Of a stretch of 64,000 bases of DNA, positions 27,418 to 35,853 are shown in pieces. The DNA lies in NCBI GenBank assembly GCA_944388585.1, contig CALXJI010000001.1, positions 1 through 64,000 of the forward strand, written 5' to 3'. Origin of the DNA: an uncultured Clostridia bacterium (GTDB taxonomy: Bacteria > Bacillota > Clostridia > TANB77 > CAG-465). The translations under genes were made by a program, and so were the position numbers. The notes under the pieces were generated by a model. The model saw only the letters and a list, made by a program, of their open reading frames with translations, ran no database searches and was not told the DNA's origin. Position 1 is the stretch's first letter. The number at the start of each line of letters is the position of its first letter.

Positions 27418-28109
27418 ATGAATAAAAATTAAAGCCAACAAATGATTATATATTTAAGAAAATATTTGGAAGTATTGGAAGTGAAGATATAATAAGACAA
27501 ATAATATTGATATAGAAATGCAAGTAGTAAAAAGTGAACATATAGCAGAAAGAATATTATTTTATTGGTCAAAAATGTATAATAAAACAATAAGACAAGG
27601 GTGTGGATATGAAAGAGCCTAAAAAAGTAATATGTATACTAATAGCAGATTTTAAAATAAGTAATCTAACACAAATAGATAAGTTTTATACAAGATGGAA
27701 AATAATGGAAGAAAACTATACAAAACAAAGCTTTACAGATAAATTATACATAGTTATAATAGAATTAGAAAAGCTAAAAGATATAAAAGAAACAGACAAT
27801 GAAGAATTATTAAACTGGTGTAAATTTATAAAAAATCCAGAAGAAATGGAGGGAGAAGAAATGAAAAATGAGTATATAAAAAAAGCAAAAGAAAAACTAG
27901 ATGAGATAAATCAAAATGAAGAAGAAAGAAGACTAGCGGAAATAAGAGAAAGAACAATAAGAGACGAAATGGCAATAATGGACAGTGGCTACATAGATGG
28001 TAAAAATGATGGTATAAAAGAAATGATAAAAAATAATATATCATTTGAGGTTATACTAAAAATAACACATATGTCAAAAAAGGAAGTAGAAAAATTAATG
28101 AGTGTGTAA
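27418..28109 (+). pseudogene. Rpn/PDDEXK-family recombination-promoting nuclease (transposase-like), decayed
   Basis: Fragments in different frames reconstruct a PD-(D/E)XK 'putative transposase' protein: after the start (frameshift at codon 5) KPTNDYIFKKIFGSIGSEDI; then NIDIEMQVVKSEHIAERILF and YWSKMYNKTIRQGCGYERA; then, from about 27620 in another frame, KKVICILIADFKI, a long helical tail and a C-terminal DGIKEMIKNN helix. Most of the nuclease core between the first two pieces (about 27500) is deleted. At least two frameshifts and one deletion mean it cannot make the full protein. The longest piece (27609-28109) could still give a tail fragment. Confidence 0.75.
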
Positions 28110-28230
28110 ATCTATATATATTGAATATAATTAAAATTATAAATTTATCTAAAAAAATAGAAAGTTTAATATAAAATTGAATTTTTAGTTATATAAAAAT
28201 AATAGCATCATAAAATGTAATGGTGATGTT

Positions 28231-29025
28231 ATGAAAATTTGTGTATTAGGAGAAGATAAGAGAAGTTTAAATCTTAGAAACATATTAAATAGTTGTAGTA
28301 CAAATATTGATGAGGCAGATTGTATTGTAACTTCTATTCCTTTTACTAAAGATGGCGTATACATAAGTGGTGAACGATTAAAAATAGTTGATTTAATTGA
28401 TATGTTATCCAAAAGTAATAAAATTTTAATAAGTGGCTCAATAAATGAAGAAAGTCGCAAAAAAATGAAAGAAAAAAATATTTGCTTTTATGATTTGATG
28501 GATTTTGAAGAATTTAGCATAATGAATGCTATTGCAACAAGTGAAGGTGCCATAAAAAAAGCAATAGAAATGACAGACTTTACACTTAATAATTCTAATA
28601 TATTAATACTAGGGTATGGTAGAATAGGCAAGATATTAGCAAATAATTTAAGTGGATTTGGTGCTAAAATATATTGTGAAGCAAGAAAGAAAAAGGATAT
28701 TGCATTAATTAAAAGTATGGGATATAATGATATAGATTTGAGTAATTTAGATACATTTTTACCTGATATGGATATTATTTTTAATACTATACCTCATATG
28801 ATATTAGATAAAAGAAGAATTGAATTATTAAAAAGTAATGTATGTGTTATAGATTTAGCATCTAAACCAGGAGGTGTAGATTTTGAATATGCGTCACAAA
28901 GAAAAGTTAATCTTTGTTGGTATCTTACTATTCCATCAAAAGATAGTCCATATTCAGCAGCAATGTATATTAAAGACATTATATATGACATTTTAGGAGA
29001 GGAAGATATATGGGAGAAAAAATAA
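28231..29025 (+). CDS. dpaA: Dipicolinate synthase subunit A
   Basis: This 264-residue protein matches the spore protein DpaA/SpoVFA: a short N-terminal domain, the dipicolinate-synthase segment TSIPFTKDGVY, then a Rossmann domain with NILILGYGRIGKILANNLSGFGAK and the closing IDLASKPGGVDFEYA. With subunit B it forms dipicolinic acid from a lysine-pathway intermediate in the mother cell. No dpaB follows; folD overlaps its end instead. Weak GGTGATG precedes ATG 28231. It indicates an endospore former. The function is well supported; whether the enzyme works without a local dpaB is unknown. Confidence 0.88.
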   Translation: MKICVLGEDKRSLNLRNILNSCSTNIDEADCIVTSIPFTKDGVYISGERLKIVDLIDMLSKSNKILISGSINEESRKKMKEKNICFYDLMDFEEFSIMNAIATSEGAIKKAIEMTDFTLNNSNILILGYGRIGKILANNLSGFGAKIYCEARKKKDIALIKSMGYNDIDLSNLDTFLPDMDIIFNTIPHMILDKRRIELLKSNVCVIDLASKPGGVDFEYASQRKVNLCWYLTIPSKDSPYSAAMYIKDIIYDILGEEDIWEKK

Positions 29026-29870
29026 ATGTAAAAGAAATTGTAAAAAGAAAAAAAGAAGAATTAAAAAAAGAAGTTGAGTTTCTAAAAGAAAATAATGTTA
29101 CACCAAAACTTGCAGTGATTTTAGCAAGTGAAGATGAGGCATCTAAGATATATGTTGGAAAAAAAAGGAAAATGTGTGAAGAACTTGGAGTTTTACAACA
29201 AGAATATATTTTAGATGATACTATAACAACAAATGATGTAGTAAATATAATAAATGAATTAAATAATGATAGCAGTGTACATGGAATACTTGTACAACTG
29301 CCTTTGTTTAAGCATTTAGATATGGACAAGATATTAGACTCAATATCAGACAAAAAAGATGTTGATGGATTTCATCCATTGACACTTGGAAAACTCTTTA
29401 TAGGTGAGCATGAGACATTTGTTCCATGTACTCCTAAAGGAATAATGACTATATTAGACGATATAAATACAGAATATGAAGGAAAACATGCAGTAATTGT
29501 TGGCAGAAGTAGAATAGTTGGAAAACCAATATCGCAAATATTGCTAAAAAGAGGAGCTACAGTTACAATATGTCATTCTAAAACAAAAGATATTGCAAAT
29601 TTCACACGTCAAGCAGATATATTAGTTGTTGCAGTAGGACGACCACATATGATTACACAAGATATGGTTAAAGAGGGTGCAATAGTGGTAGATGTTGGAA
29701 TAAATAGGATTAATGGCAAAATTATTGGAGATGTAGATACTGAAAATGTATTACCTGTATGTAGTAAAATAACACCTGTTCCTGGTGGAGTTGGAATAAC
29801 AACAGTTTTATCCTTACTTCAAAATGTAGTACAAGCTACAAGAGAACAGAATAATGTAAAAAAGCCTTAA
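29010..29870 (+). CDS. folD: Methylenetetrahydrofolate dehydrogenase/cyclohydrolase
   Basis: This 286-residue bifunctional enzyme interconverts 5,10-methylene-, methenyl- and 10-formyl-tetrahydrofolate with NAD(P). Visible signatures are KIYVGKKRKMCEELGV (catalytic Lys), VHGILVQLPL, KDVDGFHP, PCTPKGIMTIL, the nucleotide loop VGRSRIVGKP and the C-terminal PVPGGVGITT. It starts 16 nt inside dpaA, so the two are coupled. The 10-formyl product feeds Fmt, encoded elsewhere in this window. Length is normal. Confidence 0.95.
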   Translation: MGEKINVKEIVKRKKEELKKEVEFLKENNVTPKLAVILASEDEASKIYVGKKRKMCEELGVLQQEYILDDTITTNDVVNIINELNNDSSVHGILVQLPLFKHLDMDKILDSISDKKDVDGFHPLTLGKLFIGEHETFVPCTPKGIMTILDDINTEYEGKHAVIVGRSRIVGKPISQILLKRGATVTICHSKTKDIANFTRQADILVVAVGRPHMITQDMVKEGAIVVDVGINRINGKIIGDVDTENVLPVCSKITPVPGGVGITTVLSLLQNVVQATREQNNVKKP

Positions 29871-29892
29871 AGAATTTTCTTTAAGGTTTTTT
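29865..29892. terminator. Bidirectional terminator between folD and the 30363 gene
   Basis: CCTTAAAGA pairs with TCTTTAAGG around ATTT, with TTTTTT on the plus side and AAAA on the minus side. Confidence 0.85.
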
Positions 29893-30363
29893 ATCTATAT
29901 TGAAAAGATCAAAATAATATTTAAATGGATTAGTTGTTTTTTCATATATTTCTGTATCATAATTTAAATCAGCAGATGAAAATGTTGGAGAAATAGTATA
30001 TTCTTTTTTATAATATTTTGAATATATAAAATTTAATGGAATTTTTATCATTAAAGTTGTATCAATTATATATTCATCAGTTTCAATCCAAACATGATCA
30101 CCATTAATTGAATTTTTAGTTCCTTTAAGTATTGCTACTTTTCCTGAACAAATAGAAGCATTATTAAATATGGGAAAAATATAATAAGAAGTTAGTAGGC
30201 AATTTCCAATGTTATAACCATTTTCAAAGATATCTTTTAATGTCATGTCTTCAAACAATATCTTAAAAACTTTTTTCTCTAATTCTTTTTCCCAAGAGAA
30301 ATCTTCTAATTGTATCTTATTTTTTTTGGATATTAATCGCCTTAATTTTTTAGAAGGTATCAT
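29881..30363 (-). CDS. Small protein with a transglutaminase-like Cys-His-Asp pattern
   Basis: This 160-residue protein has no membrane segment. The order C55 (NIGNCLLTS), H90 (NGDHVWIETD) and D101 (IIDTTLMI) with the surrounding strands resembles the papain/transglutaminase-like fold. I do not recognise the family, so catalysis is inference. ATG 30363 follows AAAGGAAGTGAT and is preferred over the earlier in-frame GTG. It stands alone, convergent with folD and divergent from the transporter. Confidence 0.55.
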   Translation of the reverse strand: MIPSKKLRRLISKKNKIQLEDFSWEKELEKKVFKILFEDMTLKDIFENGYNIGNCLLTSYYIFPIFNNASICSGKVAILKGTKNSINGDHVWIETDEYIIDTTLMIKIPLNFIYSKYYKKEYTISPTFSSADLNYDTEIYEKTTNPFKYYFDLFNIDKKP

Positions 30364-30442
30364 TAGTATCACTTCCTTTTAAATAATATTGGAACTTTAT
30401 TCTAACATAAAAAATATAGATTGTAAATTATATTTTCTTTAT

Positions 30443-30471
30443 TTGCTAAAATTTAACAATAATGTTATAAT
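30443..30471 (+). promoter_or_regulatory. Promoter for the transporter gene
   Basis: TTGCTA, a 17-bp spacer and TGT-TATAAT (extended -10) lie 29 nt before ATG 30500. Confidence 0.75.
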
Positions 30472-30499
30472 GAAATAGCAAAAAAGGAGGAATTGTTTT

Positions 30500-31381
30500 A
30501 TGTGGACATTTTTTTGCCTATTTACTGTATTAGCATGGGCATTAACAGAACTATTTGGAAAAATAGGTTCTAAAGATAAAGAAGATAAATTAAGTCATTT
30601 TAAAATAACAGCAACTGTTGGTATGGCAATGGGATTACTTGCATTGATATATATAGTATTTTTAAATACAGATGTTTCTTTAAAAAATATATTATCTTAT
30701 GCGCCAATATCTTTATGTTATATTATTTCAATGATTTTTGGATATGTAGGACTTAGATATATAATGCTTTCAATATCATCTCCTGTATCAAATGCTTCTT
30801 GTGGAGTTACATCTATTTTATGTGTTATATTTTTAAATCAAGTGTTATCTCCATTACAAGTTTTAGCAGTTGTTGCTATTGTATTAGGAATAATATTTTT
30901 AGGATATACATTTGTGGATAAAGAATCTCAAAAGGCAAGTGACAAAAAATATACAAAAAGTTTAATTGCTTTGAGTTTTCCATTACTATATTGTGTTTTA
31001 GATGGGCTTGGCTCATTTTTAGATGCAATGTATTTAAATAGTAGTATAATGAGTGAAAATGAGGTAACAGTTTGTTACTTTTTAACATTTTTTGTAGTAG
31101 GACTACTTGCATGGATTTATGTAAGTATAAAATCTAAAAGAGTATATAATGTTTTTAGTAACAAGTGGTTTTGTTTTCAATCTTTTGGTGAAGCATTAGG
31201 ACAGATAACATACGTATTTGCTCTTTCTGAGTCTCCTGCTATTGCAGCACCAATAATTGCTACATATAGTGTTGTATCAGTAATACTTTCTAGAATATTT
31301 TTAAAAGAAAAATTATCTAAAATTCAGTATGGAATAATTGGGATAGTAATGATTGCAATGTTTATATTGTCTTTTGAGTAG
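30500..31381 (+). CDS. EamA/DMT superfamily transporter
   Basis: This 293-residue polytopic protein has about ten hydrophobic helices arranged as two EamA-type halves, with the second half starting near residue 150. There is little charge outside loops. It would export or import small metabolites across the membrane; the substrate is not predictable. AAAGGAGG precedes the start. It is followed 12 nt later by the ABC-F gene, so both may be transcribed together. Confidence 0.82.
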   Translation: MWTFFCLFTVLAWALTELFGKIGSKDKEDKLSHFKITATVGMAMGLLALIYIVFLNTDVSLKNILSYAPISLCYIISMIFGYVGLRYIMLSISSPVSNASCGVTSILCVIFLNQVLSPLQVLAVVAIVLGIIFLGYTFVDKESQKASDKKYTKSLIALSFPLLYCVLDGLGSFLDAMYLNSSIMSENEVTVCYFLTFFVVGLLAWIYVSIKSKRVYNVFSNKWFCFQSFGEALGQITYVFALSESPAIAAPIIATYSVVSVILSRIFLKEKLSKIQYGIIGIVMIAMFILSFE

Positions 31382-31392
31382 AAGGAGGAAAA

Positions 31393-32877
31393 ATGTCATT
31401 AATAGAGGTTAAAAATTTAACTTTTTCTTATGATGGTAGTTATAATAATGTATTTGAAAATGTATCATTTAATATTGATACTAATTGGAAATTAGGACTC
31501 ATAGGAAAAAATGGTAAAGGAAAGACAACATTTTTAAAGTTGCTTTCTGGTGCTTTAAAGTATTCAGGTATAATAAATAAAAATGTGGAATGTGATTATT
31601 TTCCGTTTGATGTAAATGATGAAGAAATGTATGTAATTGATGTAATAAATTCAATAGTACCTAATATAGAAGAATGGAAAATAAAAAAAGAGTTTAATTT
31701 AATAAATTTAGATTCAAGCATTATGTATTGTGTATATAAATATTTAAGTGGAGGAGAAAAAGTTAAAGTTTTACTTGTAAGTCTTTTTCTAAGAGAAAAT
31801 AATTTTTTATTAATTGACGAACCAACAAATCATCTTGATTATGATTCTAAACTTGAAGTTGAGAAATATCTAAAGTCTAAATCTAGTTTTATTATTGTAT
31901 CACATGATAGAAATTTGTTAGATAATGTGGTTGATCATATTATTAGTATAAATAATAACAGTATACAAATTCAAGCCGGAAATTATTCTTCTTGGAAGGA
32001 AAATAAGCAGAGAATGGATAATTTTGAAATAAATAAGAATGAAAAATTGACTAAAGATATAAAAAGATTAGAAGTATCTCAAAAACAGACTGAAAATTGG
32101 TCTTTTGCAGTTGAAAAATCTAAAATTAATTCTACTAACTCTGGATCAAAGATAGATAAAGGATATGTAGGTCATAGAGCAGCTAAAATGATGCAAACTT
32201 CTAAGAATATAGAAAAACGAAAAGAACAGCAAATTGAGGAAAAAAGAGAACTGCTAAAGGAGATTGAAAAAGAAGAACCTTTAATTATGAAACCACTTAA
32301 ATTTAGAAAAAAAGAACTTATAATAGCAAAAGATTTACAAATAAAATATGGAAAAAATATAATATTTAATAAGTTAGATTTTACTATTTGTGTTGGTGAT
32401 AGAGTAGCTTTGGTGGGGAAAAATGGAAGTGGAAAATCTAGTTTATTAAAATTAATTATTGGTGAGGATATAGATTATATTGGGAAAATTAATATTGCTA
32501 ATGGTATGAAGATATCATATATTAGTCAAAATACAGATAATTTAAAAGGAAATTTAAAAGATTATTGTAATGAAAATGAAATTGATGAGTCTATTTTTAA
32601 AGCAATGTTAAATAAGCTTGGTGTAGGAAAAGATGACTTTAATACAGATATTTCTAAAATGAGTGATGGGCAAAAAAAGAAAGTGTTAATTGCTGGTAGT
32701 ATAAGTAAATCTGCAGATTTATATATATGGGATGAGCCATTAAATTATATAGATGTTATTTCAAGAGAACAAATAGAAAGTATGCTTTTAAAATATAGTC
32801 CAACTATTATATTTGTTGAGCATGATGAGATGTTTGTAGAAAAAATTGCAAATAAAATTATAGAAATTAAAAATTAA
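31393..32877 (+). CDS. ABC-F ribosomal protection protein (Lsa-like)
   Basis: This 494-residue protein has two ABC ATPase domains and no membrane segment. NBD1 has GKNGKGKTT, YLSGGEKVKV and LLIDEPTNHLDY; the charged inter-domain linker is about residues 205-300; NBD2 has GKNGSGKSS, a divergent signature (MSDGQKKKV) and IWDEPLNYID. The start MSLIEVKNLTFSYDGSYNN and this NBD2 are characteristic of the Lsa/CplR-type antibiotic-resistance ABC-F group, which displaces lincosamides, streptogramin A or pleuromutilins from the ribosome. The resistance spectrum here is a prediction only. It is followed by a GNAT acetyltransferase 11 nt downstream. Confidence 0.85.
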   Translation: MSLIEVKNLTFSYDGSYNNVFENVSFNIDTNWKLGLIGKNGKGKTTFLKLLSGALKYSGIINKNVECDYFPFDVNDEEMYVIDVINSIVPNIEEWKIKKEFNLINLDSSIMYCVYKYLSGGEKVKVLLVSLFLRENNFLLIDEPTNHLDYDSKLEVEKYLKSKSSFIIVSHDRNLLDNVVDHIISINNNSIQIQAGNYSSWKENKQRMDNFEINKNEKLTKDIKRLEVSQKQTENWSFAVEKSKINSTNSGSKIDKGYVGHRAAKMMQTSKNIEKRKEQQIEEKRELLKEIEKEEPLIMKPLKFRKKELIIAKDLQIKYGKNIIFNKLDFTICVGDRVALVGKNGSGKSSLLKLIIGEDIDYIGKINIANGMKISYISQNTDNLKGNLKDYCNENEIDESIFKAMLNKLGVGKDDFNTDISKMSDGQKKKVLIAGSISKSADLYIWDEPLNYIDVISREQIESMLLKYSPTIIFVEHDEMFVEKIANKIIEIKN

Positions 32878-32888
32878 GGAGGAAAATT

Positions 32889-33389
32889 ATGCAAATTAGA
32901 AAAGCATTACCTATAGATGCGTTAGGTATAACAATAGTCAACGTTTATACATGGAAAACTCAGTATACAGGACTTTTACCAGATGAATTGATTGATTTAC
33001 GAATAAGAGAAATTAAGAAAAATTCTGATTCGATTAAAAAAAGAATTGAAAATGGAACAAATTACTATGTTGCACTAGAAGAAAACACTATTGTTGGATT
33101 TTGCAGCTTTGGAAAATCTAGAGAAGAAGAGTATAAAGATTATGGAGAGATATATGCAATATATAATTTGGAAGGATTTAAGGGAAATGGAATAGGGAGA
33201 AGTTTTTTTGATATAGCAATTAAATATTTTAAAGAGCAAGGATTTGAAAAATTTATTGTAAAATGTTTAGTAAATAATCCATCAGAAGAGTTTTATAAAC
33301 ATATGGGTGGAGAAATTATTTCAAAAACACAAATAGAAAAATGTGGCTTTAAAATAGATGAAAATATATTTGTATTTGATGTAAAATAA
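32889..33389 (+). CDS. GNAT family N-acetyltransferase
   Basis: This 166-residue single-domain GNAT has the acetyl-CoA loop NGIGRSFFDIA (after YAIYNLEGFKG) and a terminal FVFDVK. The N-terminal TIVNVYTWKTQYTGLLPD segment is typical of a group near antibiotic or small-molecule acetyltransferases, but the substrate is open. It starts 11 nt after the ABC-F gene with AAGGAGG, indicating co-transcription. A terminator follows. Confidence 0.8.
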   Translation: MQIRKALPIDALGITIVNVYTWKTQYTGLLPDELIDLRIREIKKNSDSIKKRIENGTNYYVALEENTIVGFCSFGKSREEEYKDYGEIYAIYNLEGFKGNGIGRSFFDIAIKYFKEQGFEKFIVKCLVNNPSEEFYKHMGGEIISKTQIEKCGFKIDENIFVFDVK

Positions 33390-33416
33390 GATAGCTATTA
33401 TGCTATCTTATTTTTA
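33387..33416 (+). terminator. Terminator after the first GNAT gene
   Basis: TAAGATAGC pairs with GCTATCTTA (loop TATTAT) and is followed by TTTTT. Confidence 0.8.
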
Positions 33417-33450
33417 ATTTATATGGTAAAATGAAAGTGGGAGAATTTTT

Positions 33451-33873
33451 ATGATTAGATTATTTAATTTAGAAGACTTAGATGATGTTATGAAAATATG
33501 GTTTGATGCTAACTTAGAAGTACATAATTTTATAAATAAAAATTATTTTATTAGTAATTATGAACATGTGAAAGAAGAAATAAAAAAAAGTAATATTTTT
33601 GTTTATGAAAAAAATAAAAAGATATACGGATTTATAGGAATAGATAATAGATTTATACAAGGTATATTTGTGAGCAAAGATAGTAGATCAAAAGGAATAG
33701 GAAAAAAGTTAATAGATTATTGTAAGAAAAAATATGATACATTGACTCTTAGTGTATATAAGAAAAATGAAAGAGCAATAAATTTTTATAAAAAGCAAAG
33801 TTTTCAAATACAAAGTAAGTCAGTTGATAGTCAAACAAAAGAAATAGAATATGAAATGATATGGAAAAAGTAA
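33451..33873 (+). CDS. GNAT acetyltransferase, YiaC/YjaB-like
   Basis: This 140-residue protein has the plan of E. coli YiaC/YjaB: MIRLFNLEDLDDVMKIWFDA, a short central region, the acetyl-CoA loop DSRSKGIGKKLIDY and a final strand with VYKKNERAINFYKKQ. Those homologues acetylate protein lysines; whether this one does is unknown. Start codon context is weak (GGGAG). It is separated from the upstream GNAT gene by a terminator. Confidence 0.78.
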   Translation: MIRLFNLEDLDDVMKIWFDANLEVHNFINKNYFISNYEHVKEEIKKSNIFVYEKNKKIYGFIGIDNRFIQGIFVSKDSRSKGIGKKLIDYCKKKYDTLTLSVYKKNERAINFYKKQSFQIQSKSVDSQTKEIEYEMIWKK

Positions 33874-33906
33874 CATATTTTTACAAAAAAAGTAAGCATT
33901 TTGTTA

Positions 33907-33935
33907 TCGAAAAATATCTAAATTCGTTATATAAT
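33907..33935 (+). promoter_or_regulatory. Promoter for the GT51 gene
   Basis: TCGAAA (4 of 6 to consensus), a 17-bp spacer and TATAAT lie 23 nt before ATG 33959. Confidence 0.6.
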
Positions 33936-33958
33936 ATATAAAGAAAAGGAGTTATAAT

Positions 33959-34654
33959 ATGAGAAAGTTTTTTGTGATATTATTTCTTTTATTAATTGTG
34001 GTTGGATGTATAGCATATCCATTTGTAAAAAATGGATATCAAATGTATAAAGAGGCGATAGAGGAAGTACCATTACAAGAAAAAATAGAAGAAATTAAAT
34101 CTAAAGAAAATTATACAAAATTATCCGAGCTACCTCAAATGTATATAAATGCGGTAATAGCTGTTGAGGATCGTAGATTTTATTTGCATAATGGTATAGA
34201 TTTAATTTCTATTGGACGAGCAGTTATAAATGATATAAAAGCAATGAGTTTTGTTGAAGGCGGTAGTACTATTACTCAACAACTTTGTAAAAATATTTAT
34301 TTTACTCAAGAAAAGAAATTAGAAAGAAAAGTTGCAGAAGTATTCATGTCGTTTGAATTTGAAAAAGAATGTGAAAAAGATGAAATTTTAGAATTATATA
34401 TAAATACAAGTTATTTTGGAAATGGATATGATACTGTAAAGGAAGCATCTCTTGGATATTTTAACAAGATTCCAAGTGAGCTTACAGATGGAGAGTGTAT
34501 AATGCTTGCTGGAATACCTAATGCTCCAAGTGTATATGCACCAAATGTAAATCCAGATCTTGCAAAGCAAAGACAAAAACAAGTTATAAATAAAATGATA
34601 GAATGTGGATATGTAACGCAAGAGGAAGCAGACAAAATAATAAATGAAGAATAG
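33959..34654 (+). CDS. Monofunctional peptidoglycan glycosyltransferase (GT51)
   Basis: This 231-residue protein has one N-terminal anchor helix (residues 4-24) and a GT51 domain: AVEDRRFYLHNGID (catalytic Glu70), GGSTITQQLCKN, ERKVAEVF, KDEILELYINTSYFGNG and MLAGIPNAPSVYAP. No transpeptidase domain follows, so it polymerises lipid II without cross-linking, like MtgA/SgtB. AAAGGAG precedes the start. It is monocistronic with its own promoter and terminator. Confidence 0.92.
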   Translation: MRKFFVILFLLLIVVGCIAYPFVKNGYQMYKEAIEEVPLQEKIEEIKSKENYTKLSELPQMYINAVIAVEDRRFYLHNGIDLISIGRAVINDIKAMSFVEGGSTITQQLCKNIYFTQEKKLERKVAEVFMSFEFEKECEKDEILELYINTSYFGNGYDTVKEASLGYFNKIPSELTDGECIMLAGIPNAPSVYAPNVNPDLAKQRQKQVINKMIECGYVTQEEADKIINEE

Positions 34655-34684
34655 TTAAAAAGTAAGCTTTTTAGCTATTTTTTT
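34652..34684 (+). terminator. Terminator after the GT51 gene
   Basis: TAGTTAAAAAG pairs with CTTTTTAGCTA (one T-G pair, loop TAAG) and is followed by TTTTTTT. Confidence 0.75.
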
Positions 34685-34720
34685 ATATCTGTTTATGATA
34701 AAATATATTTGGTGATTTTA

Positions 34721-35836
34721 ATGGAGGAAATTATATTTGTAAGGCCCACAATTGATTTAAGAGAAAAAGGTCTTGAATATAGAGAAGAGCATTTTAAATA
34801 TGGTGAGAAAGTAATTGATGGAGCTGCACTACTTGATGAGTTAAATTATGAAAAATGGATAGATAGAGTAAATAGTAATTGGAATAAAGAAACATTAAAA
34901 AGTAATGGAGTGCTATCTCATACTTTTTTTGTGGTTAGAAAAACAGATGATAGAATTATAGGAATTGTAGATATAAGACTTGAGTTAAAAAATGAAATTA
35001 CAAGAAGATATGGGGGAAATGTCGGATATAGTGTAAGACCATCAGAAAGAAAAAAAGGATATGCTACAAAAATTTTAAATATGGCTAAAGATTATTTATA
35101 TACTTTAGGCAAAACATGTGTTATGGTTTCATGTTATAGTGATAATATTGCGTCAGAAAAAGTTATATTAAAAAATGGTGGTGTATTAGATAGAAAAGTA
35201 AAATTTAATAATAAAATTGTACATGTATATTATATTTTAATGTCAGGAGAAAAATTTAAATTTAAACTAGTATATCCTAATTTGGAGTATAAAAAACAAG
35301 CAGAAGAATACATAGAAGAATTTTTGGAGTATAATTCAAACATAAATGGCGTTGGAGGACTTGATAGATTTTTAAAAAATTCTACTTATGAAGAATGGTT
35401 AGTAAAAATAGATAATGATTTAAATAGAAAAGTAACAGAGCAAAAGGTTCCGACTAAAACGATGTTTTTAATTAGGGAAAATGATAATATGCTTGTTGGT
35501 ACTATTAATATTCGTCTAGCATTAAATGAAAAATTAAGAAAACGTAATGGAAATATAGGTTATTCTATAAGACCTACTCAAAGAGGAAAAGGATATAATA
35601 AGATAAACTTATATTTAGGACTTTGTGAATGTAAGAAATATGGTATTAAAAAAGTTATGCTTGATTGTGAAAAAAGTAATCTAGGCTCTTCTAAAACAAT
35701 AATTTCTCTTGGCGGTGTACTTGAAAGAGAATATTTAGACGAAGAATTAAATGAAATGGAACAAGTGTATTGGATAGATGTAGATAAAAACGTGGAAGAA
35801 AAGTATAATTTATGTAAAGAATTTTTAGTAGATTGA
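34721..35836 (+). CDS. Tandem-GNAT acetyltransferase
   Basis: This 371-residue protein consists of two complete GNAT domains in a row. The first (about residues 5-165) has GNVGYSVRPSERKKGYATK; the second (about 175-365) has GNIGYSIRPTQRGKGYNK, and both have an equivalent GG(V/I)L-type end. The two loops are clearly related, indicating an internal duplication. The first keeps the GYAT acetyl-CoA motif; the second has GYNK, so its activity may differ. ATG 34721 follows GGTGAT. A maa-like acetyltransferase and ogt follow closely, perhaps in one transcript. Confidence 0.8.
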   Translation: MEEIIFVRPTIDLREKGLEYREEHFKYGEKVIDGAALLDELNYEKWIDRVNSNWNKETLKSNGVLSHTFFVVRKTDDRIIGIVDIRLELKNEITRRYGGNVGYSVRPSERKKGYATKILNMAKDYLYTLGKTCVMVSCYSDNIASEKVILKNGGVLDRKVKFNNKIVHVYYILMSGEKFKFKLVYPNLEYKKQAEEYIEEFLEYNSNINGVGGLDRFLKNSTYEEWLVKIDNDLNRKVTEQKVPTKTMFLIRENDNMLVGTINIRLALNEKLRKRNGNIGYSIRPTQRGKGYNKINLYLGLCECKKYGIKKVMLDCEKSNLGSSKTIISLGGVLEREYLDEELNEMEQVYWIDVDKNVEEKYNLCKEFLVD

Positions 35837-35853
35837 AAATAGTGAGGTAATAT

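Noticed and set aside
27609..28109. The long frame of the Rpn region as an intact gene
   Set aside because: It lacks the conserved N-terminal nuclease part, which is present just upstream in other frames, so it is part of a pseudogene.
28208..28216. CATAAAATG resembling a sigma-K -10 before dpaA
   Set aside because: It would put the transcript start at the ribosome binding site, and no matching -35 was seen at the right distance.
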